64,000 nt of DNA from Mycolicibacterium mucogenicum DSM 44124 (lineage in GTDB: Bacteria > Actinomycetota > Actinomycetes > Mycobacteriales > Mycobacteriaceae), in assembly GCF_005670685.2 (NCBI RefSeq), contig NZ_CP062008.1, forward strand, positions 1,054,001-1,118,000, written 5' to 3'. How positions within the stretch are numbered: the stretch's first letter is position 1; every line of letters begins with the position of its first letter. Shown piece after piece: positions 16,982 to 26,114 of this stretch. Made by a program: the position numbers and the translations under genes. Below the pieces are notes generated by a model. That model did not search any database. It was given only the letters and a program-made list of their open reading frames with translations, and had not been told where the DNA came from.

Positions 16982-18346
16982 ATGGCTGCGCTGTCGGCAG
17001 TGGTCTTCGCCCTGAGCTGGTGGCTGGGGCTGTACCTGCTGGCGCGCGATCCCCGCAAGCCGATCCTGGCGTGGTCCGCGGTCGGGTTGTGCAGCTTCGC
17101 CGTGGTGGTCGCCGTCGACGCGATCCGGCTGGCGGGCGACGCACCGACCGGCCCGCTGAGCCACATCGAGGCCTATCTGGCCGTAGTGCCCGGCATCGCC
17201 TGGCTCACCGTGCTGCTCGAGTTGTCCCGGCCCGTCGATTCGGCGCGCAGCCGGTGGGGCTTCGTCGCGGTGGCGACGGTGGCGGCCATCGCCTTGGTGG
17301 GCGCCGGGATCTCCGGCGGTGTGCACCCGCCGCTGCGGCCCGGGCACTGGGTCATGGTCGGCGCCATCGCCCTGTCGGCGTTCAGCGCGCTCGCGCTGGC
17401 GGTGCGACGGCTGCGTCGCGGTGCGTCGTCCCGCAAGATCGTCCCGGCGGTGGTGGCGGCGACCATCTTCTTCGGGCTCGGCAACGCGATCCTGCTCATC
17501 CCGTTGGGACTCCTGCCGAGCTGGCTGGTGCTGGCGTCCGCGGCCTTCGACGTGCTGCTGCTCGGTATCGCGGTGGCGTGGTGGGACGCGTTCGACGAAG
17601 GTCAGGCCCTGCGCGCAGGCATGCGCCGCTCGCTGGTCGGCAGCATGGCGGTGGCCGTGCTGTTCGGCGGCCAGGTGCTGATCGGCCTGGCGGTCACCGG
17701 CGAGCATCTGGCGCTCATGGTGTTGTTGTTCACCAGCCTCGCCGTGGCGATCGCGATCAACGTGCTGGCCGACCCGCTGTCGGGGCTGCTGGACCGGCTG
17801 GCCTTCGCCCGCGAACCGGACCTGCGGGCCGACCGCGCCGCGCTGCGCCGCACCGAGGCGGCCCTGCCGCTGCGCGCCACCAACCCGCTGGACCACGTTG
17901 ACGACGAGACCTTCGTCCGCCTGACCCGCCGCGCGCTCGGCCACTACGCCGACCTCTCCAAGCTCGTCGCCTCCCCGCTGACGACGCTGCCGGTGATCGA
18001 CGACCGGCTGGCCCGCCGCGGCGCGCCCGACCAGCCGCTGGAGCGCGCCAACGAGCTCAAGGATTTGCTGGCCGATCGCATCGCTGCCCTCAAGCCACGG
18101 GACGGCGGCGACTTCGGCACCACCGAGCAGTGGCGCCACTACAACTCGCTGTACTTCCCGTACGTCGTTGGGGTCCGGGCTTACGCGCAGAACGCCACCG
18201 CGGCCGGGCTCGACCCGGTGGCCCGGCAGGCGTGGCAATGGTTCGTCACCGAAGTGCCGCAGCGGTCGCTGCACAACTGGCAGAACGCGGCGGCGCGGGT
18301 GATCGCCGCCGACTTGCGCGGTACCCCGGTGTCAACGCTGACCTAG
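16982..18346 (+). CDS. Conserved membrane protein, about seven helices, unknown
   Basis: 454-aa protein. About seven to eight hydrophobic helices occupy residues 1-265, starting MAALSAVVFALSWWLGLYLL; a soluble C-terminal part of about 190 residues follows, rich in Arg/Leu/Asp (LTRRALGHYADLSKLVASPLTTLPVID, YNSLYFPYVVGVRAYAQNA). I do not recognise a named family with certainty: the N-terminus resembles 7-TM sensor modules, without a kinase or cyclase domain after it. It lies 21 nt after the prenyl synthase and may share its transcript. Confidence 0.75.
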   Translation: MAALSAVVFALSWWLGLYLLARDPRKPILAWSAVGLCSFAVVVAVDAIRLAGDAPTGPLSHIEAYLAVVPGIAWLTVLLELSRPVDSARSRWGFVAVATVAAIALVGAGISGGVHPPLRPGHWVMVGAIALSAFSALALAVRRLRRGASSRKIVPAVVAATIFFGLGNAILLIPLGLLPSWLVLASAAFDVLLLGIAVAWWDAFDEGQALRAGMRRSLVGSMAVAVLFGGQVLIGLAVTGEHLALMVLLFTSLAVAIAINVLADPLSGLLDRLAFAREPDLRADRAALRRTEAALPLRATNPLDHVDDETFVRLTRRALGHYADLSKLVASPLTTLPVIDDRLARRGAPDQPLERANELKDLLADRIAALKPRDGGDFGTTEQWRHYNSLYFPYVVGVRAYAQNATAAGLDPVARQAWQWFVTEVPQRSLHNWQNAAARVIAADLRGTPVSTLT

Positions 18347-18474
18347 GCACCTCGCGTCGCTGACCTGCGGTTGGCAGTGCCTGGCAGTAATCGGCAGCGT
18401 TTGGTGCAGACGGGGTGGCCCGGTTCGAGCAGTGTCGTGGGTGTCCCCAACCGGCACCGCAAGGAGTGACCGCC

Positions 18475-18894
18475 ATGACCGCAATCAACCCCGGGCTCCA
18501 CACCCGCCCGCTGTCCGACAGTTCCGATTCCCTGCTCCGTTTCGCCCTCCGCGTCGACGGCACGTTGTGCTCGCTCACCGGCCTGCTGATGGCGTTCACT
18601 GCTGATCCGCTGTCCCGGTTGTCGGGGCTGTCGGCGACGTCCGAATGGATCATCGGCGCGGTACTGGTCGTGTGGGGGTTTGCTCTGTACGTCATGGCCG
18701 CCGTGCCCAGGATTCGGCGCGTCGGGACCGGCGTGCTGATCGGCAACCTGATCGGCACCGTCGCGGTGCTGGGTGTGCTGGCTTCCGGAGTGCTCCCGCT
18801 GACCGCGGCAGGCAACGTCCTCGTGCTGGCCGTCATGGCCGTCGGCCTGGGCTGCGCCTGGCTGCAATACCTCGGAGTGCGCCGTCTGGCGTGA
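18475..18894 (+). CDS. Four-helix membrane protein, paralogue 1
   Basis: 139-aa protein with four predicted helices, preceded by an ideal AAGGAG at 18461-18466 (8-nt spacing to ATG 18475). It shares the opening LLRFALRVD, the central LVVWGFALYVMA and the closing LQYLGVRRLA with the next gene, so the two are tandem duplicates. No catalytic residues stand out. Function unknown. Confidence 0.78.
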   Translation: MTAINPGLHTRPLSDSSDSLLRFALRVDGTLCSLTGLLMAFTADPLSRLSGLSATSEWIIGAVLVVWGFALYVMAAVPRIRRVGTGVLIGNLIGTVAVLGVLASGVLPLTAAGNVLVLAVMAVGLGCAWLQYLGVRRLA

Positions 18895-18985
18895 CTCCCT
18901 TCCCGCCGGGCGGGGGCGTCGCTGAAAGAGGTTGCAGTTGACGTCCCCGCGCCGGCCTTCCAACCCCTCCACCGAAAGGAAACCC

Positions 18986-19387
18986 ATGACCACCATCACC
19001 GCACCCGCCCGCGTCCGCTCCGACCGTCTGCTGCGTCTGGCCCTGCGCGCCGACGCCCTCGTCAGCGGCACCGGCGGCGTCATCCTGGCGGCCGCGGCCG
19101 GCGCCATCGCATCGGAGTCCGGCATCCCGCGGCCGGCTGTGTACGTCCTCGCCACGGTGCTTGTTGTCTACGGTGTCGGCGTCTACGGGCTCTCGACCCT
19201 GGCGGCGGTGCGTCGTCCCGGTATCGCGGTGGCGATCGCCAACGTGGTGTTCACCATCGCCGCGGTGCTGGCCGTGATCGACGACGTCTGGCCGCTGACG
19301 GCGACGGGCGTGGCCATGCTGATCGTCAGCGCCGTCTACACGCTGGCCATGGCGGAGTTGCAGTACCAAGGCGTCCGCCGCGCCTGA
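18986..19387 (+). CDS. Four-helix membrane protein, paralogue 2
   Basis: 133-aa protein paralogous to its upstream neighbour (LLRLALRAD ... LVVYGVGVYGLS ... LQYQGVRRA). The ribosome binding site AAAGGA lies 5 nt before ATG 18986. The pair occupies the place where M. tuberculosis has a PE/PPE-type region between Rv1086 and coaA, so it is part of a lineage-variable site. Function unknown. Confidence 0.76.
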   Translation: MTTITAPARVRSDRLLRLALRADALVSGTGGVILAAAAGAIASESGIPRPAVYVLATVLVVYGVGVYGLSTLAAVRRPGIAVAIANVVFTIAAVLAVIDDVWPLTATGVAMLIVSAVYTLAMAELQYQGVRRA

Positions 19388-19394
19388 CCCCCCG

Positions 19395-19447
19395 GGGATT
19401 TGTGCACGATTTTCCGCGCCTACCGCGGAAAATCGTGCACAAATCCC
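19395..19447. terminator. Perfect 24-bp palindrome, copy B of a repeated element
   Basis: Arms 19395-19418 and 19424-19447 pair perfectly around loop CCTAC. The stem is the same as at 15274-15322, extended by two G:C pairs. It separates convergent paralogue 2 and coaA. Confidence 0.85.
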
Positions 19448-19450
19448 TGT

Positions 19451-20389
19451 TCAGAGCTTGCGGAGGCGCAGCCGGTTGATGGAGTGGTCGGCGTCTTTGC
19501 GCAGCACCAGCGTGGCCCGCGGCCGGGTCGGCAGGATGTTGTGGATCAGGTTGGGCAGGTTGATGGACTGCCAGATGTCGCGGGCAGCGAAGATGGCCTG
19601 CTCGTCGGTGAGCGTCGAGTAGTGGTGGAAGTGCGACTGCGGATTCGCGAAGGCGCCCGCCCGCATCGCAAGGAACCGCGACACGTACCACTGCTCGATG
19701 TCCTCGATGCGGGCGTCGACGTACACCGAGAAGTCGAACAGGTCCGAGATCATCAGCGCCGGTCCGGTCTGCAGGACGTTGAGGCCCTCGATTATCAGGA
19801 TGTCGGGGTGCCGGACGACGACCTTCTCGCCGGGCACGATGTCGTAGATCAGGTGCGAGTACACCGGGGCGGACGCCTGATCGGCGCCCGACTTGACCGC
19901 GGTGACGAACCGCATCAGTGCGCGACGATCGTAGCTCTCGGGAAAGCCCTTGCGGTGCATGATCTTTCGTCGCATGAGTTCGGCGTTCGGGTACAGGAAC
20001 CCGTCGGTGGTGACGAGGTCGACGCGTGGGTGGTGGCCGAACCGGGCGAGCAGCGCCTGCAGCACGCGCGCGGTGGTCGACTTGCCGACGGCGACGCTGC
20101 CGGCCACGCCGATGATGAACGGCACCGGGCGGTCGGGATTCTGCTGTGGTTCGCCGAGGAACTCCGCCGTCGCGGCGAAGAGGCGCTGCCGGGCGGCGAC
20201 CTGCAGGTGGATCAGACGGGCCAGAGGCAGGTAGACCTCTTCGACTTCCAGCAGGTCGAGCTGCTCGCCCATACCGCGCAGGCCCAGCAGTTCATGAGCA
20301 GTGAGTTTCAGGGGAGTCGCCATACGCAGCGCGCGCCATTGGCGCCTGTCGAACTCGACGTAGGGACTCGGCTCGCTCGGCCGCGGCAT
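19451..20389 (-). CDS. coaA: Pantothenate kinase, type I
   Basis: 312-aa P-loop kinase phosphorylating pantothenate, the committed step of coenzyme A synthesis. The Walker A is [21 protein letters not shown] (about residue 93 on), with the type I signatures [22 protein letters not shown] and [22 protein letters not shown]. Length and position match Rv1092c, essential in mycobacteria. Start ATG 20389. It lies divergent from the metallopeptidase-like gene. Feedback inhibition by CoA is known for the family. Confidence 0.95.
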   Translation of the reverse strand: MPRPSEPSPYVEFDRRQWRALRMATPLKLTAHELLGLRGMGEQLDLLEVEEVYLPLARLIHLQVAARQRLFAATAEFLGEPQQNPDRPVPFIIGVAGSVAVGKSTTARVLQALLARFGHHPRVDLVTTDGFLYPNAELMRRKIMHRKGFPESYDRRALMRFVTAVKSGADQASAPVYSHLIYDIVPGEKVVVRHPDILIIEGLNVLQTGPALMISDLFDFSVYVDARIEDIEQWYVSRFLAMRAGAFANPQSHFHHYSTLTDEQAIFAARDIWQSINLPNLIHNILPTRPRATLVLRKDADHSINRLRLRKL

Positions 20390-20452
20390 GTGCCCAGTCT
20401 TGCAGTCATTGCCGGGCGATGAACGCGGGGGTACCGGCTAACGTGGGCGGGT

Positions 20453-21685
20453 ATGAGCGCTGGGCAGATCCCGATGCCGGTTCCCGACACCGCCGCCGAC
20501 GGCTTGATCCACGAATACTTGCTGCTCGGTCTGCGGTTCGACCGCATCGAGGAGGGCTACGTCGACTCGTTCACCGGCGACCCGGCGTTGCGGAAGCAGG
20601 TCGCCGATGAACCCGCGCCGGACCCCGCGGCACTGGCCCGCCAGGCCCGCCGGCTGCACGGCGAGGTCGACGGTTCCGGGCTGGACCCGCAGCGCGCGGA
20701 CTACCTGAAGGCGCATCTGCGGGCCCTGGACTGCGCGGGGCGCAAGTTCGCGGGGGAGGACGTCGGCTTCGTCGACGAGGTCCGCGACTACTTCGACGTG
20801 TCGATCGCCAAGGGCGACGAGGACCGCTACCGCGAGGCGCATCGCCTGCTCGACGAGGCGCTGGGCGGCAGTGGCCCGCTGGTGGAGCGCATGCAGGCCC
20901 ACCGCTCGGGCGAGGAGATTCCGCCCGAGCGGCTCGAGGAGTGCATCCACGCGTTCTCGTCCGCGCTGCGCGACCGGGTCAGGGTCGACTTCCCGCTGCC
21001 GGACACCGAGACCATCAACTACGAGATCGTCACCGACAAACCCTGGTCGGGCTTCAACTACTACGAGGGCAACTACCGGTCGACGGTGGCGGTCAACGCG
21101 GACCTCAAGCAGCAGATGTCCAACCTGCCGCGGCTGGTGGCGCACGAGTCGTACCCGGGGCACCACACCGAGCACTGCCGCAAGGAGGCGGGCCTCGTCG
21201 AGCTGGGCGGCCAGACCGAGCAGACGATCTTCCTGGTCAACACCCCGCAGTGCCTGATGGCGGAGGGTCTCGCGGACCTGGCGCTGTACGCGGCGGTGCC
21301 CGAGAACTGGGGTGCGTGGGCCGCCGAGATCTACAAAGACCTGGGCCTGCGCTTCGATGGTGAACGCGCAGAAGCGATCTCACGGGCCAGCGCGGCGCTG
21401 GCCGACGTCCGCCAGGACGCCGCGCTGATGCTGCACGACGAACACCGCGACGCCGACGATGTGGTCGCGTTCCTGCAGCGCTGGCTGCTGACCAGCCCCG
21501 AGCGGGCCCGGCAGTCCATGCGGTTCCTGTCGTCGCCGCTGTGGCGCGCGTACACGTCGACGTATGTCGAGGGCTACCGGCTGCTGCGCGGCTGGCTCGA
21601 CGCCCGGCCCGACGGCGTCAGCCTCACGGCGCGGTTCGGCCGCCTGCTTGACGAGCCGCTGATCCCGTCGTCTCTGCGGAGTTAG
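20453..21685 (+). CDS. DUF885-like putative zinc metallopeptidase
   Basis: 410-aa protein. The clear motif VAHESYPGHHTEHCRKE (about residues 225-241) with downstream AEGLADLALYA matches the HExxPGHH...E pattern of DUF885 proteins, thought to be zinc metallohydrolases. The rest is helical and acidic; there is no signal peptide, so it should be cytosolic. Substrate unknown. It starts at ATG 20453 with TAACGT 9 nt upstream, and is divergent from coaA. Confidence 0.78.
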   Translation: MSAGQIPMPVPDTAADGLIHEYLLLGLRFDRIEEGYVDSFTGDPALRKQVADEPAPDPAALARQARRLHGEVDGSGLDPQRADYLKAHLRALDCAGRKFAGEDVGFVDEVRDYFDVSIAKGDEDRYREAHRLLDEALGGSGPLVERMQAHRSGEEIPPERLEECIHAFSSALRDRVRVDFPLPDTETINYEIVTDKPWSGFNYYEGNYRSTVAVNADLKQQMSNLPRLVAHESYPGHHTEHCRKEAGLVELGGQTEQTIFLVNTPQCLMAEGLADLALYAAVPENWGAWAAEIYKDLGLRFDGERAEAISRASAALADVRQDAALMLHDEHRDADDVVAFLQRWLLTSPERARQSMRFLSSPLWRAYTSTYVEGYRLLRGWLDARPDGVSLTARFGRLLDEPLIPSSLRS

Positions 21686-21727
21686 CCGCCGGTGGTGACC
21701 CTGCGGCGCGAAAGCGCCGGAAAGGCC

Positions 21728-22150
21728 ATGCCGCTCAACATCTTGTTGGTGGGGTGGATGGCGATCGGGCGGGGCTTGTTTGTCCCCCTGGGTTGGATGA
21801 CGGTGTTCGTCGTCCTCGTCTCGCCGGTGCTGCTGATCTGCCTGACGATGACGACCAGGATGATCCGGCAGCTGCCCGGGCGGGAGCTGACCCCTGCTCA
21901 GACCCGCGCGCAGGTGACCGTGTGGTCGGCGATGTTCGGCTTCGGCGTGTTCTGCGCCGACGGCGGCGACAGCGGCACCACGTCGTCGATCCTGATGAAA
22001 CTGCTCGGCGAGCCGTCCTGGTCGGAAACCGCGAGCCTGGCGCTGTGGTGGGCCTGCGTCATCGCCGGGCCCGTCGCGTGGTGTGTGCTGTTCGCCAAGC
22101 TCAGCGGTAGCCGTGCGCCCGCCCAGCCGCCGTTTCCGCACCCCGGCTAG
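21728..22150 (+). CDS. Small multi-pass membrane protein
   Basis: 140-aa protein with three or four hydrophobic segments (ILLVGWMAIGRGLFVPLGWMTVFVVLVSPVLLICL; VWSAMFGFGVFCADGG; LALWWACVIAGPVAWCVLFAKL) and a Pro-rich C-terminus. No family is recognised. I prefer ATG 21728, preceded by GGAAAGG; a GTG at 21692 would add 12 basic residues. It lies 42 nt after the metallopeptidase-like gene and probably shares its transcript. Confidence 0.65.
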   Translation: MPLNILLVGWMAIGRGLFVPLGWMTVFVVLVSPVLLICLTMTTRMIRQLPGRELTPAQTRAQVTVWSAMFGFGVFCADGGDSGTTSSILMKLLGEPSWSETASLALWWACVIAGPVAWCVLFAKLSGSRAPAQPPFPHPG

Positions 22151-22187
22151 GCGTCACCCTGGGGCGGGAGCGATGCGACCAGCGGAT

Positions 22188-22193
22188 TAGTCT
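22188..22193 (+). promoter_or_regulatory. -10-like box TAGTCT for leaderless glyA
   Basis: TAGTCT is six bases from ATG 22200, and no Shine-Dalgarno sequence of the usual spacing fits better than the GGGGG tract directly abutting the start. Confidence 0.4.
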
Positions 22194-22199
22194 GGGGGC

Positions 22200-23672
22200 A
22201 TGACCTCTGACGCTTCCGTGTCCAACGCCGGCCTGGGTGCCGAGTACGCCGCCACCGCCAGCGAGGCCTACCAGGCGGCGCTGCGGGTCATCGAGCAGGT
22301 CGAGCCGCGGGTCGCTGCGGCCACCCGGAAAGAGCTTGAGGATCAACGCAGTTCGCTGAAGCTGATCGCCAGCGAGAACTACGCGTCGCCGGCCGTGCTG
22401 CTGACCATGGGCACCTGGTTCTCCGACAAGTACGCCGAAGGCACCGTCGGGCACCGGTTCTACGCCGCCTGCCAGAACGTCGACACCGTCGAGGCACTGG
22501 CCGCCGAGCACGCCCGCGAGCTGTTCGGCGCGCCGTACGCCTACGCGCAGCCGCACTCGGGCATCGACGCCAACCTGGTCGCCTTCTGGGCCATCCTGGC
22601 CACCCGCATCGAGGCTCCGGGCCTGGCCGAGCTGGGCGCCAAGCACGTCAACGACCTGTCCGAGGCGGACTGGGAGAAGCTGCGCAACAAGCTGGGCAAC
22701 CAGCGTCTGCTGGGTATGTCGCTGGACACCGGCGGCCACCTGACCCACGGCTTCCGCCCCAACATCTCGGGCAAGATGTTCCACCAGCGCAGCTACGGAA
22801 CCGACGCGCAGACCGGGCTGATCGACTACGACGCCGTCGCCGCTGCCGCCCGCGAGTTCAAGCCGCTGGTGCTGGTCGCCGGCTACTCGGCCTACCCGCG
22901 CCGGGTGAACTTCGCCAAGATGCGCGAGATCGCCGACGAGGTCGGCGCCACCCTCATGGTCGACATGGCCCACTTCGCGGGCCTGGTGGCCGGCAAGGTG
23001 TTCACCGGCGACGAGGACCCGGTGCCGCACGCCCACGTCACCACCACGACGACGCACAAGTCGCTGCGCGGCCCGCGCGGTGGCCTGGTGCTGGCGACCG
23101 AGGAATACGCCCCGGCTGTCGACAAGGGCTGCCCGATGGTGCTCGGCGGCCCACTGTCGCACGTGATGGCCGCCAAGGCCGTCGCGCTGGCCGAGGCCCG
23201 TCGGCCCGAGTTCCGCAGCTACGCCCAGAACGTCGCGGACAACGCCAAGTCGCTCGCCGAGGGCTTCCTCAAGCGTGGCGCGACGCTGGTCACCGGTGGC
23301 ACCGACAACCACCTGGTGCTGCTGGACGTGCAGTCGTTCGGCCTGACCGGCCGCCAGGCCGAGTCGGCGCTGCTCGACGCCGGCGTCGTCACCAACCGCA
23401 ACGCCATCCCGAACGATCCGAACGGCGCCTGGTACACCAGCGGCATCCGCTTCGGCACCCCGGCGCTGACCACGCGCGGCTTCGGCGCCGACGAGTTCGA
23501 CAAGGTCGCCGAACTGGTGGTCGACGTGCTGAACAACGCATCGGCCGACGCCGGCCCGAACGGCCCGTCGAAGGCCAAGTACACGCTGGCCGACGGCACC
23601 GCCGACCGCGTCCGCGCGGCGTCGGCCGAGATGCTCGACGCCAACCCGTTGTATCCGGGTCTGACGCTCTGA
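22200..23672 (+). CDS. glyA: Serine hydroxymethyltransferase, long form
   Basis: PLP enzyme interconverting serine and glycine with tetrahydrofolate; main source of one-carbon units. Schiff-base Lys287 lies in [16 protein letters not shown]; the [12 protein letters not shown] and [10 protein letters not shown] motifs are present. At 490 aa it is about 65 residues longer than the usual GlyA as I recall it from M. tuberculosis (about 426). The excess is a longer N-terminus and an insert around residues 135-168, before [15 protein letters not shown]. It sits at the glyA1 locus between coaA and desA2, so it is either a replaced or diverged copy. Confidence 0.9.
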   Translation: MTSDASVSNAGLGAEYAATASEAYQAALRVIEQVEPRVAAATRKELEDQRSSLKLIASENYASPAVLLTMGTWFSDKYAEGTVGHRFYAACQNVDTVEALAAEHARELFGAPYAYAQPHSGIDANLVAFWAILATRIEAPGLAELGAKHVNDLSEADWEKLRNKLGNQRLLGMSLDTGGHLTHGFRPNISGKMFHQRSYGTDAQTGLIDYDAVAAAAREFKPLVLVAGYSAYPRRVNFAKMREIADEVGATLMVDMAHFAGLVAGKVFTGDEDPVPHAHVTTTTTHKSLRGPRGGLVLATEEYAPAVDKGCPMVLGGPLSHVMAAKAVALAEARRPEFRSYAQNVADNAKSLAEGFLKRGATLVTGGTDNHLVLLDVQSFGLTGRQAESALLDAGVVTNRNAIPNDPNGAWYTSGIRFGTPALTTRGFGADEFDKVAELVVDVLNNASADAGPNGPSKAKYTLADGTADRVRAASAEMLDANPLYPGLTL

Positions 23673-23687
23673 TTTGACGCCCGAGAT

Positions 23688-23730
23688 GGGACCTATGACC
23701 TCCAATCGCAGGACTTTGGTCATGGGTCCC
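23688..23730 (+). terminator. 13-bp stem-loop after glyA
   Basis: GGGACCTATGACC (23688-23700) pairs with GGTCATGGGTCCC (23718-23730) with one T:G wobble and a 17-nt loop, then TTCTTTGG. It fits an intrinsic terminator of glyA. Confidence 0.75.
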
Positions 23731-23775
23731 TTCTTTGGTCGGCGGGGCAGATTTCAAAAACATGTGAACTCGGGT

Positions 23776-23781
23776 TACAGT
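23776..23781 (+). promoter_or_regulatory. -10-like box TACAGT for leaderless desA2
   Basis: TACAGT is followed by seven bases and ATG 23789, with no ribosome binding site, which suggests a leaderless message. Confidence 0.45.
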
Positions 23782-23788
23782 TACTTTC

Positions 23789-24610
23789 ATGGCTGAGAAA
23801 CCGGTTGCCAACGCACTGACCCTCGAGCTCGAGCCCGTGGTGGACACCGAGCTGTCCCGGCACCTCGCGACTGAGGAAGCCTGGTACGCCCACGACTACG
23901 TGCCGTTCGAGCAGGGTGAAAACTTCGCCTTTCTCGGCGGCACCGACTGGGACGCCTCCGGTGTCACGCTGCCCAAGCCGGTCACCGATGCGCTGGAAAT
24001 TCTGCTGATCACCAAGGACAACCTCGCCGGCTACCACCGTGAGCTGGTCGAACACTTCATCCTCGAGGACAAGTGGGGCCGCTGGCTGGGCCGCTGGACC
24101 GCCGAGGAGCACCTGCACGCCATCGCGCTGCGCAACTACCTGGTGGTCACCCGCCAGATCGACCCGACCGCCAACGAGGACGTGCGCGTCGAGCACGTCA
24201 TGAAGGGCTACCGGGCCGACAAGTTCAGCCAGATCGAGACGCTGGTCTTCATGGCGTTCTTCGAGCGGGCGCACGCCGTCTTCACCCGCAACCTGCAGGC
24301 CCAGATCGACGAGCCGGTGCTCGCCGCCATGGCCGGCCGCATCGCCCGCGACGAAGAGCGGCACGAGGAGTTCTTCGCGAACCTCGTCTCGCACCTGCTG
24401 GAGACGCACCGCGACGAGACCATCGCCGCCATCGCGGCCCGGGCCGCCGGCCTTGAGGTCATCGGTGCGGACATCGACGCCTACCAGGACAAGGTCCAGG
24501 TTGTTGCTGACGCCGGCATCTTCGACGGTGCGGCGCTGCGCACGGTCATCTCCGACCGCATCAAGGCGTGGGGGCTGAGCGACGAACCGTCGCTCGCTCA
24601 GTTCATCTAG
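23789..24610 (+). CDS. desA2: Acyl-ACP desaturase DesA2
   Basis: 273-aa soluble diiron desaturase-family protein, matching Rv1094 in size and place. Helical core with metal-ligand motifs EEHLH (Glu107, His110) and DEERHEE near residue 190. M. tuberculosis DesA2 is linked to mycolic-acid precursor modification, although its desaturase activity is debated. Upstream of phoAT-phoH2 but separated by 66 nt. A leaderless start is likely. Confidence 0.9.
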   Translation: MAEKPVANALTLELEPVVDTELSRHLATEEAWYAHDYVPFEQGENFAFLGGTDWDASGVTLPKPVTDALEILLITKDNLAGYHRELVEHFILEDKWGRWLGRWTAEEHLHAIALRNYLVVTRQIDPTANEDVRVEHVMKGYRADKFSQIETLVFMAFFERAHAVFTRNLQAQIDEPVLAAMAGRIARDEERHEEFFANLVSHLLETHRDETIAAIAARAAGLEVIGADIDAYQDKVQVVADAGIFDGAALRTVISDRIKAWGLSDEPSLAQFI

Positions 24611-24676
24611 ACGTCACAAAAGAGTCACGGCGCGCCAGTGAGCGCGCGGCCGTCGCCGGGGGTAGCGTCGCCGGTG

Positions 24677-24808
24677 ATGGCTAGCGAATTGCTCTGCTAT
24701 CCGGGCGGTACCCGATTAGAGATTGGGACCGGCCCCGGTCCAGGTACCGCTGCGTCCACCGAAGTACTCGTGTGGGGCCGCACGGGCCGAGGAGCGCCAC
24801 GTGTCTGA
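24677..24808 (+). CDS. phoAT: PhoAT-like antitoxin of PhoH2 (43 aa)
   Basis: Short open frame reading [11 protein letters not shown]...PRV, 43 codons plus TGA at 24806-24808. It overlaps the phoH2 GTG (24801) by eight bases, the arrangement known for mycobacterial phoAT-phoH2, where the small upstream product acts as antitoxin. TAGCGT at 24662-24667 stands six bases before a GTG (24674) and nine before ATG 24677, so translation may begin at either on a leaderless message. Identity rests on position and overlap, not on sequence comparison. Confidence 0.65.
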   Translation: MASELLCYPGGTRLEIGTGPGPGTAASTEVLVWGRTGRGAPRV

Positions 24809-26114
24809 TTCGCAGGTCCGTACCTACGTGCTCGATACCTCCGTGTTGCTGTCCGATCCCTGGGCATGCACGCGTTTCGCTGAGCACGAAGTGGTTGTCC
24901 CCCTGGTGGTCATCAGTGAGCTGGAGGGTAAACGCCACCACCACGAACTGGGCTGGTTCGCCCGGCAGGCCCTGCGCATGTTCGATGACTTGCGATTGGA
25001 ACACGGTCGGTTGGATCAGCCGATTCCTGTTGGGACGCAAGGGGGAACGCTCCAGGTCGAGCTGAACCACGTCGACCAGTCGGTGCTGCCCTCGGGCTTC
25101 CGCACCGACACCAACGACCACCGCATCCTCGCCTGCGCCGCCAACCTCGCGGCCGAGGGCAAGCGAGTCACGTTGGTCAGCAAAGACATTCCGCTGCGCG
25201 TCAAGGCCGGCGCGGTGGGCCTGACTGCCGACGAGTACCACGCGCAGGATGTCGTGACGTCCGGCTGGACCGGCATGACCGAGATGGACGCCTCGCCGGA
25301 AGACATCGACACGCTGTTCGCCGACGGCGAGGTGGACCTGTTGGAAGCGCGGGATCTGCCGTGCCACACCGGAATCCGCCTGCTCGGTGGCACGTCGCAC
25401 GCGCTCGGTCGGGTCAACGCCGAGAAGCGGGTGCAGTTGGTCCGCGGTGACCGCGAAGTGTTCGGCCTCCGGGGAAGGTCAGCCGAACAACGCGTCGCCC
25501 TCGATCTGCTGCTCGACGAGTCCGTCGGCATCGTCTCCCTCGGCGGCAAGGCCGGTACCGGTAAGTCGGCGCTGGCGCTGTGCGCGGGGCTCGAGGCGGT
25601 GCTCGAGCGCCGCACCCAGCGCAAGGTCGTCGTGTTCCGGCCGCTGTATGCCGTTGGCGGACAAGACCTCGGCTACCTGCCGGGCAGCGAGAGCGAGAAG
25701 ATGGGCCCGTGGGCGCAGGCCGTCTTCGACACCTTGGAAGGCCTGGCCAGCCCGGCCGTGCTGGAAGAGGTGCTGTCCCGCGGAATGCTGGAAGTGTTGC
25801 CGCTGACCCACATTCGCGGCCGCTCGCTGCACGACTCGTTCGTCATCGTCGACGAGGCCCAGTCACTCGAGCGCAACGTGCTCCTGACCGTGCTGTCCCG
25901 GCTGGGCTCGGGCTCTCGGGTGGTGCTCACGCACGACGTGGCACAGCGCGACAACCTGCGCGTCGGCCGGCATGACGGTGTCGCCGCGGTGATCGAGAAG
26001 CTCAAGGGGCACCCCCTGTTCGCGCACATCACCCTGATGCGCAGCGAACGCTCGCCGATTGCCGCGCTCGTCACCGAGATGCTCGAGGAGATCAGCCCCG
26101 GCACCCTGCCGTGA
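24801..26114 (+). CDS. phoH2: PhoH2: PIN-domain ribonuclease fused to PhoH ATPase
   Basis: 437-aa two-domain protein. Residues about 5-135 form a PIN-domain RNase ([21 protein letters not shown] and the later [13 protein letters not shown] acidic set). Residues about 220-437 form a PhoH helicase-type ATPase with Walker [11 protein letters not shown] (about residue 248) and Walker [11 protein letters not shown] (about 350). PhoH2 unwinds and cleaves RNA and works with PhoAT as a type II-like toxin-antitoxin pair. GTG 24801 is preceded by GAGGAG at 24789-24794. Its 3' end overlaps the convergent oxidoreductase by 23 nt. Confidence 0.92.
   Translation: MSDSQVRTYVLDTSVLLSDPWACTRFAEHEVVVPLVVISELEGKRHHHELGWFARQALRMFDDLRLEHGRLDQPIPVGTQGGTLQVELNHVDQSVLPSGFRTDTNDHRILACAANLAAEGKRVTLVSKDIPLRVKAGAVGLTADEYHAQDVVTSGWTGMTEMDASPEDIDTLFADGEVDLLEARDLPCHTGIRLLGGTSHALGRVNAEKRVQLVRGDREVFGLRGRSAEQRVALDLLLDESVGIVSLGGKAGTGKSALALCAGLEAVLERRTQRKVVVFRPLYAVGGQDLGYLPGSESEKMGPWAQAVFDTLEGLASPAVLEEVLSRGMLEVLPLTHIRGRSLHDSFVIVDEAQSLERNVLLTVLSRLGSGSRVVLTHDVAQRDNLRVGRHDGVAAVIEKLKGHPLFAHITLMRSERSPIAALVTEMLEEISPGTLP

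Noticed and set aside
22101..23723. 540-codon minus-strand frame over glyA
   Set aside because: Antisense shadow of glyA, whose motifs are intact across the whole length.
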